Positions 51,619 to 61,297 are shown, counted from the first letter of the stretch. The stretch: DNA of 64,000 nt from Parabacteroides acidifaciens (GCF_003363715.1 NZ_QREV01000002.1:124001-188000); one strand, 5' to 3'. The notes: generated by a model not told the origin, from the letters alone. Program-made: numbers and translations.

Positions 51619-53004
51619 TTAAATAGTCCAAGGTCTTCGATATTCATATCCCAGCATTTCGTTTGCTTTTTCTGAATTAAGGAAACGTTCATTTACAGCG
51701 TCCCAATGTAAGCGCTCCTTTGTTGCTAATGCAATATTGGCAAGATGTGCAAAACTTGTTGATCGATGCCCTTCTTCCAATGGGCATAAAGGAGTTTGTC
51801 TGGATTTAACACAATCAAGAAAATCTCGTATTAGTCCGGTTGTACTATCTGCACTACTGGCATCTCCTAATAGTTTCATTTTATTATCGAATGATATTTC
51901 ATCAAAATGCTTATTCCAATTTTGGAATTGTCCTGGTGATGTGGGTCGGATACGGTATCCTCCTTCATATGCATAAGCAATTCCGTCTGTACCTCTTAAC
52001 TCCAATTCTCCATAAGGGAACATACCGCCGCTTGTCGTTTCCATAATGCTATAGGTGATAATTTTACCAGATGCAAATTCAAATGTCACGAATGCAGTGT
52101 CATCTATATCTGCATCATGATTTAAAACGTATTTACCTCCATGGGCAGAAATGTAAGTCGGTGCAGTCTCATTCATTAGCCAACGTAATGCATCTAAGTG
52201 ATGTACTCCCCAATTCCCCATTTGAGAGGAATAATCTCCCCACCAACGAAATTTATAAGGTGCGATATTATACTGGTAAGGACGGTATGCGCGCGGACCT
52301 AACCACATATCCCAATTGAAATCTTTGGGAGGTTCTTCCGGTTGCATTTTACCGATACCATTCGGAAACAAATTGCTGATATGAGCTGCTCGGCCAACTG
52401 TTATTTGTCCGATTCTGCCAGCATGGATCTCTGCTACTAATTTTTGATAAGCTATATTTCCACGACGGTTAATACCAACGGCTACCACTTGTTTGCTGGC
52501 AGCTTGTGCTTCTACCATTTTTCGCCCTTCCCTTAAAGTGCTGGTCAGGGGTTTTTCGCAGTAGACATCCTTTCCTGCTTTAATAGCTGCAATGGTGATA
52601 TAAGCATGCCAATGGTCGGGTGTTGCAATACATACGGCATCTATATCTTTATCGTCAAGTAGTTTCCTGAAATCAGAATACAATTTGGGCTGCTTAGGAA
52701 ATTTTTCACCCATCTTTGGAATCTTGTCTGTGAGATCTTTTAGCCATCGTTCATTGACTTTACTTCTATCTCTGTGAAGATAGGGCTCATAGATGTCACA
52801 TAAGGCGGCTACCTCGCAATCTGGTTGTTGCATAAACAATCCTAATAGTTCGGATCCTCTGTTTCCCACCCCGATGAATCCCATTCGTACTTTATCATTT
52901 GCTCCTGTTTTATGTGAGGACGTTACTGTACCAAATATATGTGTGTTAGTTGTAAAGCCAGCTGTTAATACTGCCGCGCTTTTTAAGAAATCTCTTCTTT
53001 CCAT
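51619..53004 (-). CDS. Gfo/Idh/MocA family oxidoreductase in the SusC/D operon
   Basis: A 461-residue protein, Tat-type start MERRDFLKSAAVLTAGF. The Rossmann motif is MGFIGVGNRGSELLGLF. Family motifs are ATPDHWHAYITIAAIKAGKDVY, CEKPLTST and the GNWGVHHLDALRW substrate-domain helix. It is likely to oxidise (or reduce) a sugar hydroxyl, often C3, in the periplasm with bound NAD. It lies 51 nt after susD and 10 nt before the TIM-barrel gene, so it belongs to the locus that imports its substrate. It is distinct from the paralogues at 33.5 and 37.1 kb. Confidence 0.9.
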   Translation of the reverse strand: MERRDFLKSAAVLTAGFTTNTHIFGTVTSSHKTGANDKVRMGFIGVGNRGSELLGLFMQQPDCEVAALCDIYEPYLHRDRSKVNERWLKDLTDKIPKMGEKFPKQPKLYSDFRKLLDDKDIDAVCIATPDHWHAYITIAAIKAGKDVYCEKPLTSTLREGRKMVEAQAASKQVVAVGINRRGNIAYQKLVAEIHAGRIGQITVGRAAHISNLFPNGIGKMQPEEPPKDFNWDMWLGPRAYRPYQYNIAPYKFRWWGDYSSQMGNWGVHHLDALRWLMNETAPTYISAHGGKYVLNHDADIDDTAFVTFEFASGKIITYSIMETTSGGMFPYGELELRGTDGIAYAYEGGYRIRPTSPGQFQNWNKHFDEISFDNKMKLLGDASSADSTTGLIRDFLDCVKSRQTPLCPLEEGHRSTSFAHLANIALATKERLHWDAVNERFLNSEKANEMLGYEYRRPWTI

Positions 53005-53055
53005 ATTATAATTATTTATTTGTTCAACTTGTTGATTATGATAATAAAAACAGAA

Positions 53056-54879
53056 TTATTCATATCCGGGATTTTGAATTAGCAATGAATTCCTATTCAT
53101 TTCTGTTCGTGGGATAGGGAAAAAATAAGCTTTGTCTAACCATGCCCTTTTTTCAAATTCATAAGGGGTTATTGTAGGGATTTCATCTGTAACATGTGTT
53201 TCCTGATCCATTTTATATATAATAGTAACACCATGAACAGGTTTATATGCCTGTGGTCCAATAGCCCAACGACGTACATCCCACATACGATGATCTTCGA
53301 ATGCCAATTCGACACGTCTTTCATGTCGACAACATTCTCGTAATTCGACTCCTGTAGCTGTAATATCAGGCATGCCAGCTCTTTTTCTTATTTTATTCAA
53401 GTATATTTTTGCTTCATCATATTCCCCTAATTCAATGCATGCTTCCGCGTAATTAAGTAATATTTCAGCATAGCGGATATGTCTCCAAGGTGTATCTTGT
53501 GCAATATCTTGATATTGCCCATCCATTGATGGATCCAAAAACTTGCGAAGATAATATCCTGTATAGCCTCCTTCAAAAGCGGAAACGGTACTATTTCGTC
53601 CGTCTGGTCCATACCATAATTGCATTTCATTCTTTTCAGTATTCCAGATTTCTTTATTCCCAATACTGATAATTCCATTAGGCTCTATACTGATAACGTC
53701 AGCTGTCCGAGTTCTCCATTTAGCCCCTTCATAAAGGATTGATGCATAGAAACGAGGATCTCTATCTTTGTATGGAGTCTTAGCATGTTCAGGATTATCC
53801 CAACTGAAAGGTATGCCAGAGCGCATTTCATATTCATCAACAATTTCTCCGATAGGACAGTTGTTACCTCCTCCATGATATCCGTTAGGTGTATTATTAT
53901 TTAATATGTTATTGTTATAAGGTACTAGTCTGGAGGTAAAATATCTTATAAAAATATCTTCTTCCGTAGCTTTAGGTGCCAGGAAAAGATCTGTAATATT
54001 CTGTGCAATAGAATCTGTCGGAGATGGATTAGCTTTGAACAGATCGTATAGATGCATATCTATTACTGCTTTAGCGGCGTCTTTGGCTGCTTTCCATCTG
54101 CTGTTTTGAGAACCAGTGGTATATTTTAAATATTCTGGTTTTTCGTAATTCTCAAAATTGAAAGAGTTATGTAAATCGCTGGCTGCATAAAGCAATATGC
54201 GTGATTTTAAAGCGAGTGCGGCTCCTTTGGTTGCTCGGCCATTGTTGCTACCACTATGAGTAAGAGGTAATAATTCAGCGGCTTTGTCACAATCCTCAGA
54301 AATGAACTTGATACAATCTTCATAAGAACTTCTGGCAATATTGTAATCATCTCCTAATTGATATACTTTGTCTACAATGGGAACTCCTCCATAAAGATTG
54401 GTTAGATAAAGATAAGTCCATGCTCTTAAAAAATAGGCTTCTCCTTTCAAACGCTCTTTTTTTGTTTTACCATCAATGAGGGTATTATCATCCGGTAATT
54501 TATCAATACCCGTTAGAGATATGTTACATTTACGTACAATAGCATAGAGTTGATCCCATATCATACGTGGATGTCCTTCTCCTTTGGTCCACCCTGGTAT
54601 ATTATCCGGGTTTAAGACACAATTGTTGAAATTCATAACATCACTGTTGTCACGACGATGCCCTTCATCAACAAAGCACATTTGCATATATTTAGCATAT
54701 GGAATATCCATTGCATCGTAAATACCATTAATGAATAATTCTGATAAAGCAGGATCTTTCCATACATCGGTTTCTGAGTACTCCCCTAATGGTTTTAGGA
54801 CGAGTGCATCATCAGAACATGAGATGGTAAGTATTCCCATGAAAAGAAGTACTGTTGAAAAATATTTAAAACCTTTCAT
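53056..54879 (-). CDS. SusD/RagB-like surface glycan-binding lipoprotein
   Basis: A 607-residue lipoprotein, lipobox LTISC followed by SDDA (surface-export type). SusD features: LKPLGEYSETDVWKDPALSELFINGIYDAMD, the TPR-like helices (AYFLRAWTYLYLTNLYGGVPIV, ALALKSRILLYAASDL) and the C-terminal LNKIRKRAGMPDI..ERRVELAFEDHRMWDVRRW. It binds the oligosaccharide (or other nutrient) at the outer face and closes over the SusC channel like a lid. It follows susC by 12 nt. Confidence 0.95.
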   Translation of the reverse strand: MKGFKYFSTVLLFMGILTISCSDDALVLKPLGEYSETDVWKDPALSELFINGIYDAMDIPYAKYMQMCFVDEGHRRDNSDVMNFNNCVLNPDNIPGWTKGEGHPRMIWDQLYAIVRKCNISLTGIDKLPDDNTLIDGKTKKERLKGEAYFLRAWTYLYLTNLYGGVPIVDKVYQLGDDYNIARSSYEDCIKFISEDCDKAAELLPLTHSGSNNGRATKGAALALKSRILLYAASDLHNSFNFENYEKPEYLKYTTGSQNSRWKAAKDAAKAVIDMHLYDLFKANPSPTDSIAQNITDLFLAPKATEEDIFIRYFTSRLVPYNNNILNNNTPNGYHGGGNNCPIGEIVDEYEMRSGIPFSWDNPEHAKTPYKDRDPRFYASILYEGAKWRTRTADVISIEPNGIISIGNKEIWNTEKNEMQLWYGPDGRNSTVSAFEGGYTGYYLRKFLDPSMDGQYQDIAQDTPWRHIRYAEILLNYAEACIELGEYDEAKIYLNKIRKRAGMPDITATGVELRECCRHERRVELAFEDHRMWDVRRWAIGPQAYKPVHGVTIIYKMDQETHVTDEIPTITPYEFEKRAWLDKAYFFPIPRTEMNRNSLLIQNPGYE

Positions 54880-54891
54880 ATTCGTATGTTT

Positions 54892-57800
54892 TTAAAACGT
54901 TAATGCTAATCCAATACTATATATCTTATTAAGTGGATATGCGACTGCTGAAGTCGTTTCCGGATCAAAAGTTTTCATACCGCAGATAGTGAATAAATTC
55001 ATTCCACTGAAATATATACGTGTACTTTCTATACCTAATTTGCTGTATAATTTTTGTGGCATGTTATAACCGAGTTCCAAATTTTTTAATCTGATGTAAT
55101 CCGATTTTCTGTTCCAATAAGTATTAGGACCTGTTTGTGTTTGGTTCCAATATTCGGATCTGTAGTTCCCGACTCTGGGTTTTGATGCATTTGTATTAGT
55201 CGGTGTCCATCTGCCTTCTAAATCTTCCATAGAGAAATTACCAGCTTCACCGGATTCCACTTCATGATATCGAGTGGCTCCGGCTGCACCTTGGAAGCCT
55301 ATAGTTAAATAAAAGTCTTTATATCCAAGATCAATATTTAGCCCTCCTGTCAGTGTCGGAATATTGGTCTTGTCTGATCTGACACGATCGAGCCCATCGA
55401 TTTTATTATCTCCGTTCACATCTCTGAAAATAATATCTCCTGGTTTTGCCCCTTGCCAGTGCGGATATCTTTCGAGATCTGTTTCATCTTTGAAGATACC
55501 AATTGCTTCATAATACAAGCCTGCTGAATTATCTCCGATTAGACTTGGGTTGATAGGCTTTCCTGTTGCTCGTTGATAATCTGGAATATTGGGTGATTCA
55601 TCCCAGAAGATAATTTTACTTTTGGAAAAGCCTCCATTAAGGCCGATTTGATAAGTGAAATCCCCAATATTGTTATTGTATGCGATATCAAATTCAAATC
55701 CTTGGTTTTTTACTTTCCCTATATTTTCACGGGGAAGAGTCAACCCCGCTGTCGCTGGTATGGAAGCATTACGGTAGCATAAAATATTGGAACGGATATT
55801 ATGAAAATAATCAACTGATATTCTTAAACTACCATTTAATGTTTGCAGGTCAAAACCGACATTGCTTTGGTTTGCGACTTCCCATGTAATAGACGGATTA
55901 GGTATTCTTAATTCTTGGAGGAATTTAGCTTCTGTATTCCCATCGAAAACAGTTGTATTTTTGGAGTCTTTCGGACTGTGCATGTTTCCTGCGGCTGAGT
56001 TATCAAAACCATAACTGGCCAGATATTGGTAAGGACTTACCCGGTCATTACCTGTTTGACCCCATGACCCACGAAGTTTGAAAGAGTTGATAAAGGCAAG
56101 TTTTTCTTTCCAGAAGTTTTCTTCAGAGATAACCCACCCTAATGAAACAGAAGGGAAAAAACCGTATTGTTTTCCTTTTGGGAAAATATAAGAACCATCA
56201 TAACGGAATACAAATTCAACTAAATATTTGGATGAATAGTCGTAATTAAATCGGCCGAAATAATTAATACGGGCATCATGGCTGGCAGAGCCTGTATTGG
56301 TTTTATCAAGATCCCCTCCGGCAAATAATTCGTCAATCAATGTGGAAGCAAAATAAGTCCGGTAGGCAGAAAAATTCATGGACTCTCCTGTTTTTCTTTC
56401 GAAACCAATCATCGCCTTTAATCCGTGTGTTTGGGCAAACGTATGAGAGTAATTCACTAATGCATTTAAGGTCAAACCATGATCATCTTGCATATATTGA
56501 TTTAAACTGGGGGATGAATATCCTGATGATGCGCCTGAAACAACAGGCATATTGTTAGAATCAAGCGTTTTACCATCCCAAGAGTAAAGAGTCCATGGTG
56601 TTTTCCATGTTTTTTGGTTTCTGATAAATTTATCGAATGCGACATTACCGGTAACAGTTAATCCTTCTATACCCGGGATTGTGATATCCAACTTTATGTT
56701 ACTTGTTAATATATAGCTTATATTGCGATCATAGCCTGTTGCATTTGTAGCAACAACGGCAGGATTCATTCCTCCTTCATACCCAGACGCAGGATATTCG
56801 CCATAAAAAGCAACTCTATTAGGACGTCCCATTCCATAGCGAAGTAGTTCACTTAACGCTGCCGTAGAGTTATTACGATTTTCCTGTCGGGCTGCCAGAT
56901 CGATACCAAGATTGATATATTTGGTAACCTTCGCATCCAGATTACTTCTTATATCCATCTGTCGATAGCTGTTTGCACTACGTTGGAAGATTCCTTTTTG
57001 ATAATTGAATCCGGCAGATACAAAATATTTTACTCTTTCGCTACCCCCACGTAAAGATGCATCTACATATGTTTGCGGTGTGAACTTCTTGAAAACTAAA
57101 TCATACCAATCTGTATTAGGATGCCCCCAAGGATCGGAACCATCCGCGAATAGCTTAATATCTTCATCTGTATATCTTGGCTGACGGTTGGCATATAAAT
57201 CAATTTCATTAAGTGCCTGTGCGTAGGTTGCTGCATCTGCCCATTCTGGAACAATGGTTGGAGTTGCCCAACCCTGCCTAACGTTTACATTGATAACAGG
57301 TTTACCTATAATGCCTCGTTTGGTTGTGACAAGAATTACTCCATTTGCTGCCTGTGCTCCATAAATGGCAGCTGAGGCATCTTTGAGAACTGTAATACTT
57401 TCTACGTCTGCAGGGTTCAGTCGATTCATATCTCGTCCTGCAATACCATCAACTACTACTAATGGATTATTATCTCCCAGAGTATTGGAACCGCGTATTC
57501 TTAAAGTGGAATTGTCAGAACCGGGCTGTCCGGAAGTTGTGACAGCCGTTAATCCGGCGAATTTACCAGCTAATGCATTTGTGAAGTTATTAGCAGGGAT
57601 AGATTTTAACTTGTCTCCCTTCATAGATGCAATGGAACCTGTGATTGTCGCTTTTTTGGTTGTTCCGTATCCGATTGCAACGACTTCGCCTAAACCTATC
57701 GCTGTTTCCTCTAATGCAATATTGAAGGTCGTTTTATTGCCGGCTGGAACTTCTTGTGTTTTCATTCCGACAAAAGAAAACACAAGAATGGCTTTTTCTG

Positions 57801-58338
57801 GAATTGCAGACAGTGTATAATGGCCATCAGCATTGGTTATTGTACCGATTGTTGTTCCTTTAACGGACACATTTGCTCCAATTATAGGCTCATTATTGAT
57901 ATCTGTTACAATACCTGAAATTGTTTTGCCTGATTGTTGTGAAGTCGTTACTCCCGGAGAACCGGTTGATAAAATAATACTTTTCTCCATTACCGAATAG
58001 CGGATGTCCGTTCCTTTGAAGAGTTCATTCAGAATGGAAAAGACGTTTTTGTTACTACTCTTTATCGAAACAATGCGGTTGGTATTCACTTGTTTGTTGT
58101 TGTAGAAGAAGTGAAACTCGGATTGCTTCTCGATTTCGTCCAGTACGTTTTGTACTGTTTGGTTCTTTATATCCAAGGATAACAAGGTGGATTGACTGTA
58201 GCTGTTTTCTGCAAATACCAATCCTATCGACACAAATAACATAAGGATGGATAGTCTCATAAATAGTGGTATTTTCTTTAAGATAGCAAATGGTGATTTT
58301 ACCACCCTAAAGTATTGGATGCTAAAATAATTTGTCAT
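54892..58338 (-). CDS. SusC/RagA-like TonB-dependent transporter with STN domain
   Basis: A 1148-residue protein from the ATG at 58338; a start at 58413 is possible but less typical. The signal is LSILMLFVSIGLVFAENSYSQ. The STN domain (LLSLDIKNQTVQNVLDEIEKQSEF) is the part that talks to FecR anti-sigma. A carboxypeptidase-like domain (ISGIVTDINNEPIIGANV), the TonB box/plug (LGEVVAIGYGTTKKATITGSI, NPLVVVDGIAG) and the 22-strand barrel follow. It imports a ligand captured by the neighbouring SusD using TonB energy. STN plus the upstream FecR/ECF pair indicates ligand-induced transcription of this operon. Confidence 0.95.
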   Translation of the reverse strand: MTNYFSIQYFRVVKSPFAILKKIPLFMRLSILMLFVSIGLVFAENSYSQSTLLSLDIKNQTVQNVLDEIEKQSEFHFFYNNKQVNTNRIVSIKSSNKNVFSILNELFKGTDIRYSVMEKSIILSTGSPGVTTSQQSGKTISGIVTDINNEPIIGANVSVKGTTIGTITNADGHYTLSAIPEKAILVFSFVGMKTQEVPAGNKTTFNIALEETAIGLGEVVAIGYGTTKKATITGSIASMKGDKLKSIPANNFTNALAGKFAGLTAVTTSGQPGSDNSTLRIRGSNTLGDNNPLVVVDGIAGRDMNRLNPADVESITVLKDASAAIYGAQAANGVILVTTKRGIIGKPVINVNVRQGWATPTIVPEWADAATYAQALNEIDLYANRQPRYTDEDIKLFADGSDPWGHPNTDWYDLVFKKFTPQTYVDASLRGGSERVKYFVSAGFNYQKGIFQRSANSYRQMDIRSNLDAKVTKYINLGIDLAARQENRNNSTAALSELLRYGMGRPNRVAFYGEYPASGYEGGMNPAVVATNATGYDRNISYILTSNIKLDITIPGIEGLTVTGNVAFDKFIRNQKTWKTPWTLYSWDGKTLDSNNMPVVSGASSGYSSPSLNQYMQDDHGLTLNALVNYSHTFAQTHGLKAMIGFERKTGESMNFSAYRTYFASTLIDELFAGGDLDKTNTGSASHDARINYFGRFNYDYSSKYLVEFVFRYDGSYIFPKGKQYGFFPSVSLGWVISEENFWKEKLAFINSFKLRGSWGQTGNDRVSPYQYLASYGFDNSAAGNMHSPKDSKNTTVFDGNTEAKFLQELRIPNPSITWEVANQSNVGFDLQTLNGSLRISVDYFHNIRSNILCYRNASIPATAGLTLPRENIGKVKNQGFEFDIAYNNNIGDFTYQIGLNGGFSKSKIIFWDESPNIPDYQRATGKPINPSLIGDNSAGLYYEAIGIFKDETDLERYPHWQGAKPGDIIFRDVNGDNKIDGLDRVRSDKTNIPTLTGGLNIDLGYKDFYLTIGFQGAAGATRYHEVESGEAGNFSMEDLEGRWTPTNTNASKPRVGNYRSEYWNQTQTGPNTYWNRKSDYIRLKNLELGYNMPQKLYSKLGIESTRIYFSGMNLFTICGMKTFDPETTSAVAYPLNKIYSIGLALTF

Positions 58339-58508
58339 AATTTTGTACTGTTTTAAATGATAAAATAGATAAGTGAGACCTGTCGCCAAACAGGTGGACC
58401 TTTTGTTTTTCACACGAGGAAATACGCCAATATTTTCTCGTGTGTTTTGCTTTTAAGGAGGACGTGCTTTCATGTTTTGTTCTTTTAAAGATTAATAATG
58501 TTGGATAT

Positions 58509-59525
58509 TTAGTAAAGTACAACTTTGCTTTTCGTTTGAATAGTCTTTTCTCCAGGTTCCGGTTCTATTATACGATATTGGATGCCGGATGCTATTCGGA
58601 AATGCTCCAATATTTGAATTAACTGTTGGGTATCGAATGTACCTGTGAAAGAACTTTTCTTTATTGCTTCCCTTTCTATTATAAAATCGACATTGAAACG
58701 GTGGCTTAGTTTTTTCAAAACAGCCTCTAACGGAGTATCTCTTAAAACAATCTTACCCTCTTTCCATGCAATTTCGCTTGAGACGAATGTTTCCTTTTTC
58801 TTTGCTTCTCCTGTATTTTTACAATAAATCACTTTTTGGTTCGGATGCATGACTAAAGTGTTTAACTTTTTGTCTTCCGTTTTATATAAAAGGCGAACAG
58901 AACCTTCTTCCAAGGTTGTTGCAATGTAATTCTCATCTTCATATGCTTCAATGTTGAATTTGGTACCCAAAACTTCAACTTTTAAATCCTCACCGGAAGA
59001 TACGATAAATCTCTTGTCAGGATCTTTCGCTATCTGGAAATAAGCTTCACCGGTAAGACTGACTTCACGGGTTTTGCCAGTGAATTTTAGCGGACGGATT
59101 AACTTGGAACCTGAATTTAACCACACTTTACTGCCATCGGGCAAGTCGATGGATGTGATCATACCCGGAGTTGTTGTGAACTCCATATATTCTACGGGTT
59201 CTTCTCTCAGCCAATAATAGGCGGAGACCAATAACAATGGAATGAACAGGATTGCAGCAATACGCTGGAGCCAGATAAAAAGACCTGCCCTTTTGCGTTG
59301 TTTGATTTTTCTCTTTACTGTTTTCAGGGATGCGGAAGCATCTGTAAGTTTAATCGTATTTAGTGCCTCGGATGCAAGACAAATTGATTGTATGTCCCGT
59401 GCCAACTTTTTGTTTTCTTCAGATTGCTCAATCCACTGTTTGATTATATCTTTTTCAGATAAAGAGACTGAGCCTGTAAAATAGTTCAAAAGAGTTGTTT
59501 CATCTATATGTATGTGTTCTTCCAT
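58509..59525 (-). CDS. FecR-type anti-sigma factor
   Basis: A 338-residue single-pass inner-membrane protein. The N-terminal cytoplasmic region (about 1-85) holds an anti-sigma domain; the transmembrane helix is near 88-106 (LQRIAAILFIPLLLVSAYYWL). The periplasmic FecR domain (TTPGMITSIDLPDGSKVWLNSGSKLIRPLKF, VLGTKFNIEAYEDE) is followed by a C-terminal STN-like DUF4974 domain (DTPLEAVLKKLSHRFNVDF). It relays the SusC signal to the ECF sigma factor. It is 170 nt upstream of susC on the same strand and divergent from the sigma gene. Confidence 0.93.
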   Translation of the reverse strand: MEEHIHIDETTLLNYFTGSVSLSEKDIIKQWIEQSEENKKLARDIQSICLASEALNTIKLTDASASLKTVKRKIKQRKRAGLFIWLQRIAAILFIPLLLVSAYYWLREEPVEYMEFTTTPGMITSIDLPDGSKVWLNSGSKLIRPLKFTGKTREVSLTGEAYFQIAKDPDKRFIVSSGEDLKVEVLGTKFNIEAYEDENYIATTLEEGSVRLLYKTEDKKLNTLVMHPNQKVIYCKNTGEAKKKETFVSSEIAWKEGKIVLRDTPLEAVLKKLSHRFNVDFIIEREAIKKSSFTGTFDTQQLIQILEHFRIASGIQYRIIEPEPGEKTIQTKSKVVLY

Positions 59526-59606
59526 TTTCTCCTTTTTATATATATGACTGATGGGAAAGGAAACCTCCTAAACAGAAACCGGATTTTTTTATTTATTTTT
59601 TTGTGA

Positions 59607-59636
59607 TTGTTTTTTTGAGATAAAAGATTACATTTG
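59607..59636 (+). promoter_or_regulatory. promoter of the ECF sigma gene
   Basis: TTG (59607-59609), 19-nt spacer, TACATTTG (59629-59636), i.e. a housekeeping-type promoter. Confidence 0.65.
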
Positions 59637-59679
59637 TTGCATCTGGTAGATGAGGCCTGTGATTGTTGATTTTAAATAC

Positions 59680-60261
59680 ATGATTCTAATGCTACATGAA
59701 ATTCAATATACAACTGATGAATCTCTTTTTCAATATTTAACTAAAGGAGATGAGAAAGCGTTCGATGTTTTATTTCTGAAATATTACCCTTCCTTATGTG
59801 CTTATGCACGACAGTTTGTGGAGTATGACGATGGTCAGGAGATTGTGCAGGATGTGATGGTTTGGCTATGGGAGAACCGGGAGATGCATACGTTTGAGAT
59901 TTCTCCGAAAAGTTACTTGTTCAAAGCAGTGAAGAACCGTTGTCTGACATTGATCAGTCGCAATGAAATCAAGCAAAGAATAGTGAATACTTTATATGAT
60001 GACCAACAGTTACGATATGAAGATCCTGACTTTTATATCGTGGAGGAGTTGAGCCGGAAAATAGAGGAGGCACTGCAACGTTTGCCTAATAGCTATCGGG
60101 AAGCTTTTGAAATGAATCGTTTCCAACATTTGACTTATGGCGAAATAGCAAGTCAACTGAATGTCTCATCAAAAACAGTAGACTATCGTATCCAACAAGC
60201 GCTGAAATTGCTGCGTGTAGATCTGAGAGATTATTTGCCAATATTGCTTGCCATTATTTAA
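59680..60261 (+). CDS. ECF-family RNA polymerase sigma factor
   Basis: A 193-residue protein from 59680 (59689 also possible). Region 2 is LFQYLTKGDEKAFDVLFLKYYPSLCAYARQFV..IVQDVMVWLWENRE. Region 4 is ALQRLPNSYREAFEMNRFQHLTYGEIASQLNVSSKTVDYRIQQALKLL. This is the Bacteroidetes RpoE-like group paired with FecR. When released by FecR it should drive the susC operon. The sigma and fecR genes are divergent here, whereas they are usually co-directional. It is convergent with the HTH gene that follows. Confidence 0.93.
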   Translation: MILMLHEIQYTTDESLFQYLTKGDEKAFDVLFLKYYPSLCAYARQFVEYDDGQEIVQDVMVWLWENREMHTFEISPKSYLFKAVKNRCLTLISRNEIKQRIVNTLYDDQQLRYEDPDFYIVEELSRKIEEALQRLPNSYREAFEMNRFQHLTYGEIASQLNVSSKTVDYRIQQALKLLRVDLRDYLPILLAII

Positions 60262-60282
60262 AAACGATTCCTATGTATGTTT

Positions 60283-61242
60283 TTATAAAGTGTCTATTAT
60301 CTCATGCTGTTTTTTGAGGAAAGGAATACGCTGTGCTTCTCCACTTCCTGATATCAGAACGGAATGCCGTTTTAAAGATTGGATCCAATTGCGTTGCATT
60401 TGGCAGATGTGCGGACTTTGCGAATCCATTGAGTTGATGGAATAGACTCGTATCATGCTGATTTGAAAATCTTTCTTTTCGATGTAACTGTATGTCGCTT
60501 CGAAATGGATATTGGACAGATAGATATAGACTTCCTTGTTTTCACTAAATTGACCTTTGATCGATAATGCCTCCATAGAATCAAGCAAATGATGGAGCTC
60601 TTCTTTTATGTGAATGATGTCATCTTGCGAAATCAGGTTGAGGCAGGCAAAATATTTAATCTCTTCTATGAACGTGAGAAAAATATTGGTATCCCAGATA
60701 AAATAGGTCTTTTTGCATTGTTTTGTAGCCTCGCTTAGGTGTTTATGTACATCCACAATCCGGTCTTCTACGTGCATCTCCGATAAAGACTTTGGTACTT
60801 TTTGCCCATTCTGATAAATCCATCGGCAAAGGCGGAATTTGGATAAGTATTCAAATGAAGAATAAAGGGTAAAAGGAAGAACGTTGGAGACTGTATGGAC
60901 TTCAGTGCTTTCGTCATTTTTTACATAGTTGAATATTTGAAAGTAACGATTGGCGATATCGTAATAACTTTCCAAGGCATTGGATGGACTGTGTAAATTC
61001 AAATCGAAAGTGACTTTGTTTGAGAAATGATTACCGATAATCTGGTCGATAGAAATACCCAGCTTGTTGGATAGAAGCGCGACTTCATTGATCGTAAACG
61101 CAACTTCTCCCCGCAGCCTGCGATAAACAGCTTCTTTCCCTAAACACAATGCATCTGTCAGGTAGTTGGCAAGATTTTGTCCTTTAGGTATTCGTTCTTT
61201 TATGATCGTAGTCAGTTCGTCTAAAACGTGATTTTTCATCAT
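60283..61242 (-). CDS. HTH-domain protein, putative transcriptional regulator
   Basis: A 319-residue protein. An N-terminal HTH-like segment (LCLGKEAVYRRLRGEVAFTINEVALLSNKLGISIDQII, residues about 30-70) resembles Cro/XRE-type folds used in Bacteroidetes regulators. The remaining 250 residues are helical and not recognised. It has promoter box TAAATTTG (61290-61297). It sits between the PUL sigma factor (convergent) and the Wadjet operon; which of these it serves, if either, is unknown. Confidence 0.6.
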   Translation of the reverse strand: MMKNHVLDELTTIIKERIPKGQNLANYLTDALCLGKEAVYRRLRGEVAFTINEVALLSNKLGISIDQIIGNHFSNKVTFDLNLHSPSNALESYYDIANRYFQIFNYVKNDESTEVHTVSNVLPFTLYSSFEYLSKFRLCRWIYQNGQKVPKSLSEMHVEDRIVDVHKHLSEATKQCKKTYFIWDTNIFLTFIEEIKYFACLNLISQDDIIHIKEELHHLLDSMEALSIKGQFSENKEVYIYLSNIHFEATYSYIEKKDFQISMIRVYSINSMDSQSPHICQMQRNWIQSLKRHSVLISGSGEAQRIPFLKKQHEIIDTL

Positions 61243-61289
61243 TGATCCTTTCCTTTTTTAATTGATTACCGCCATTTACACAGCATTTG

Positions 61290-61297
61290 CAAATTTA
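61290..61297 (-). promoter_or_regulatory. -7 box of the HTH gene
   Basis: TAAATTTG on the minus strand, 48 nt before the ATG. The 263-nt gap 61243-61505 holds nothing else recognisable. Confidence 0.5.

Noticed and set aside
58370-58460. Terminator or RNA element between fecR and susC
   Set aside because: Short hairpins exist (ACCTGT/ACAGGT and a CACACGAG dyad), but neither has a U run in the direction of transcription and no family was recognised.
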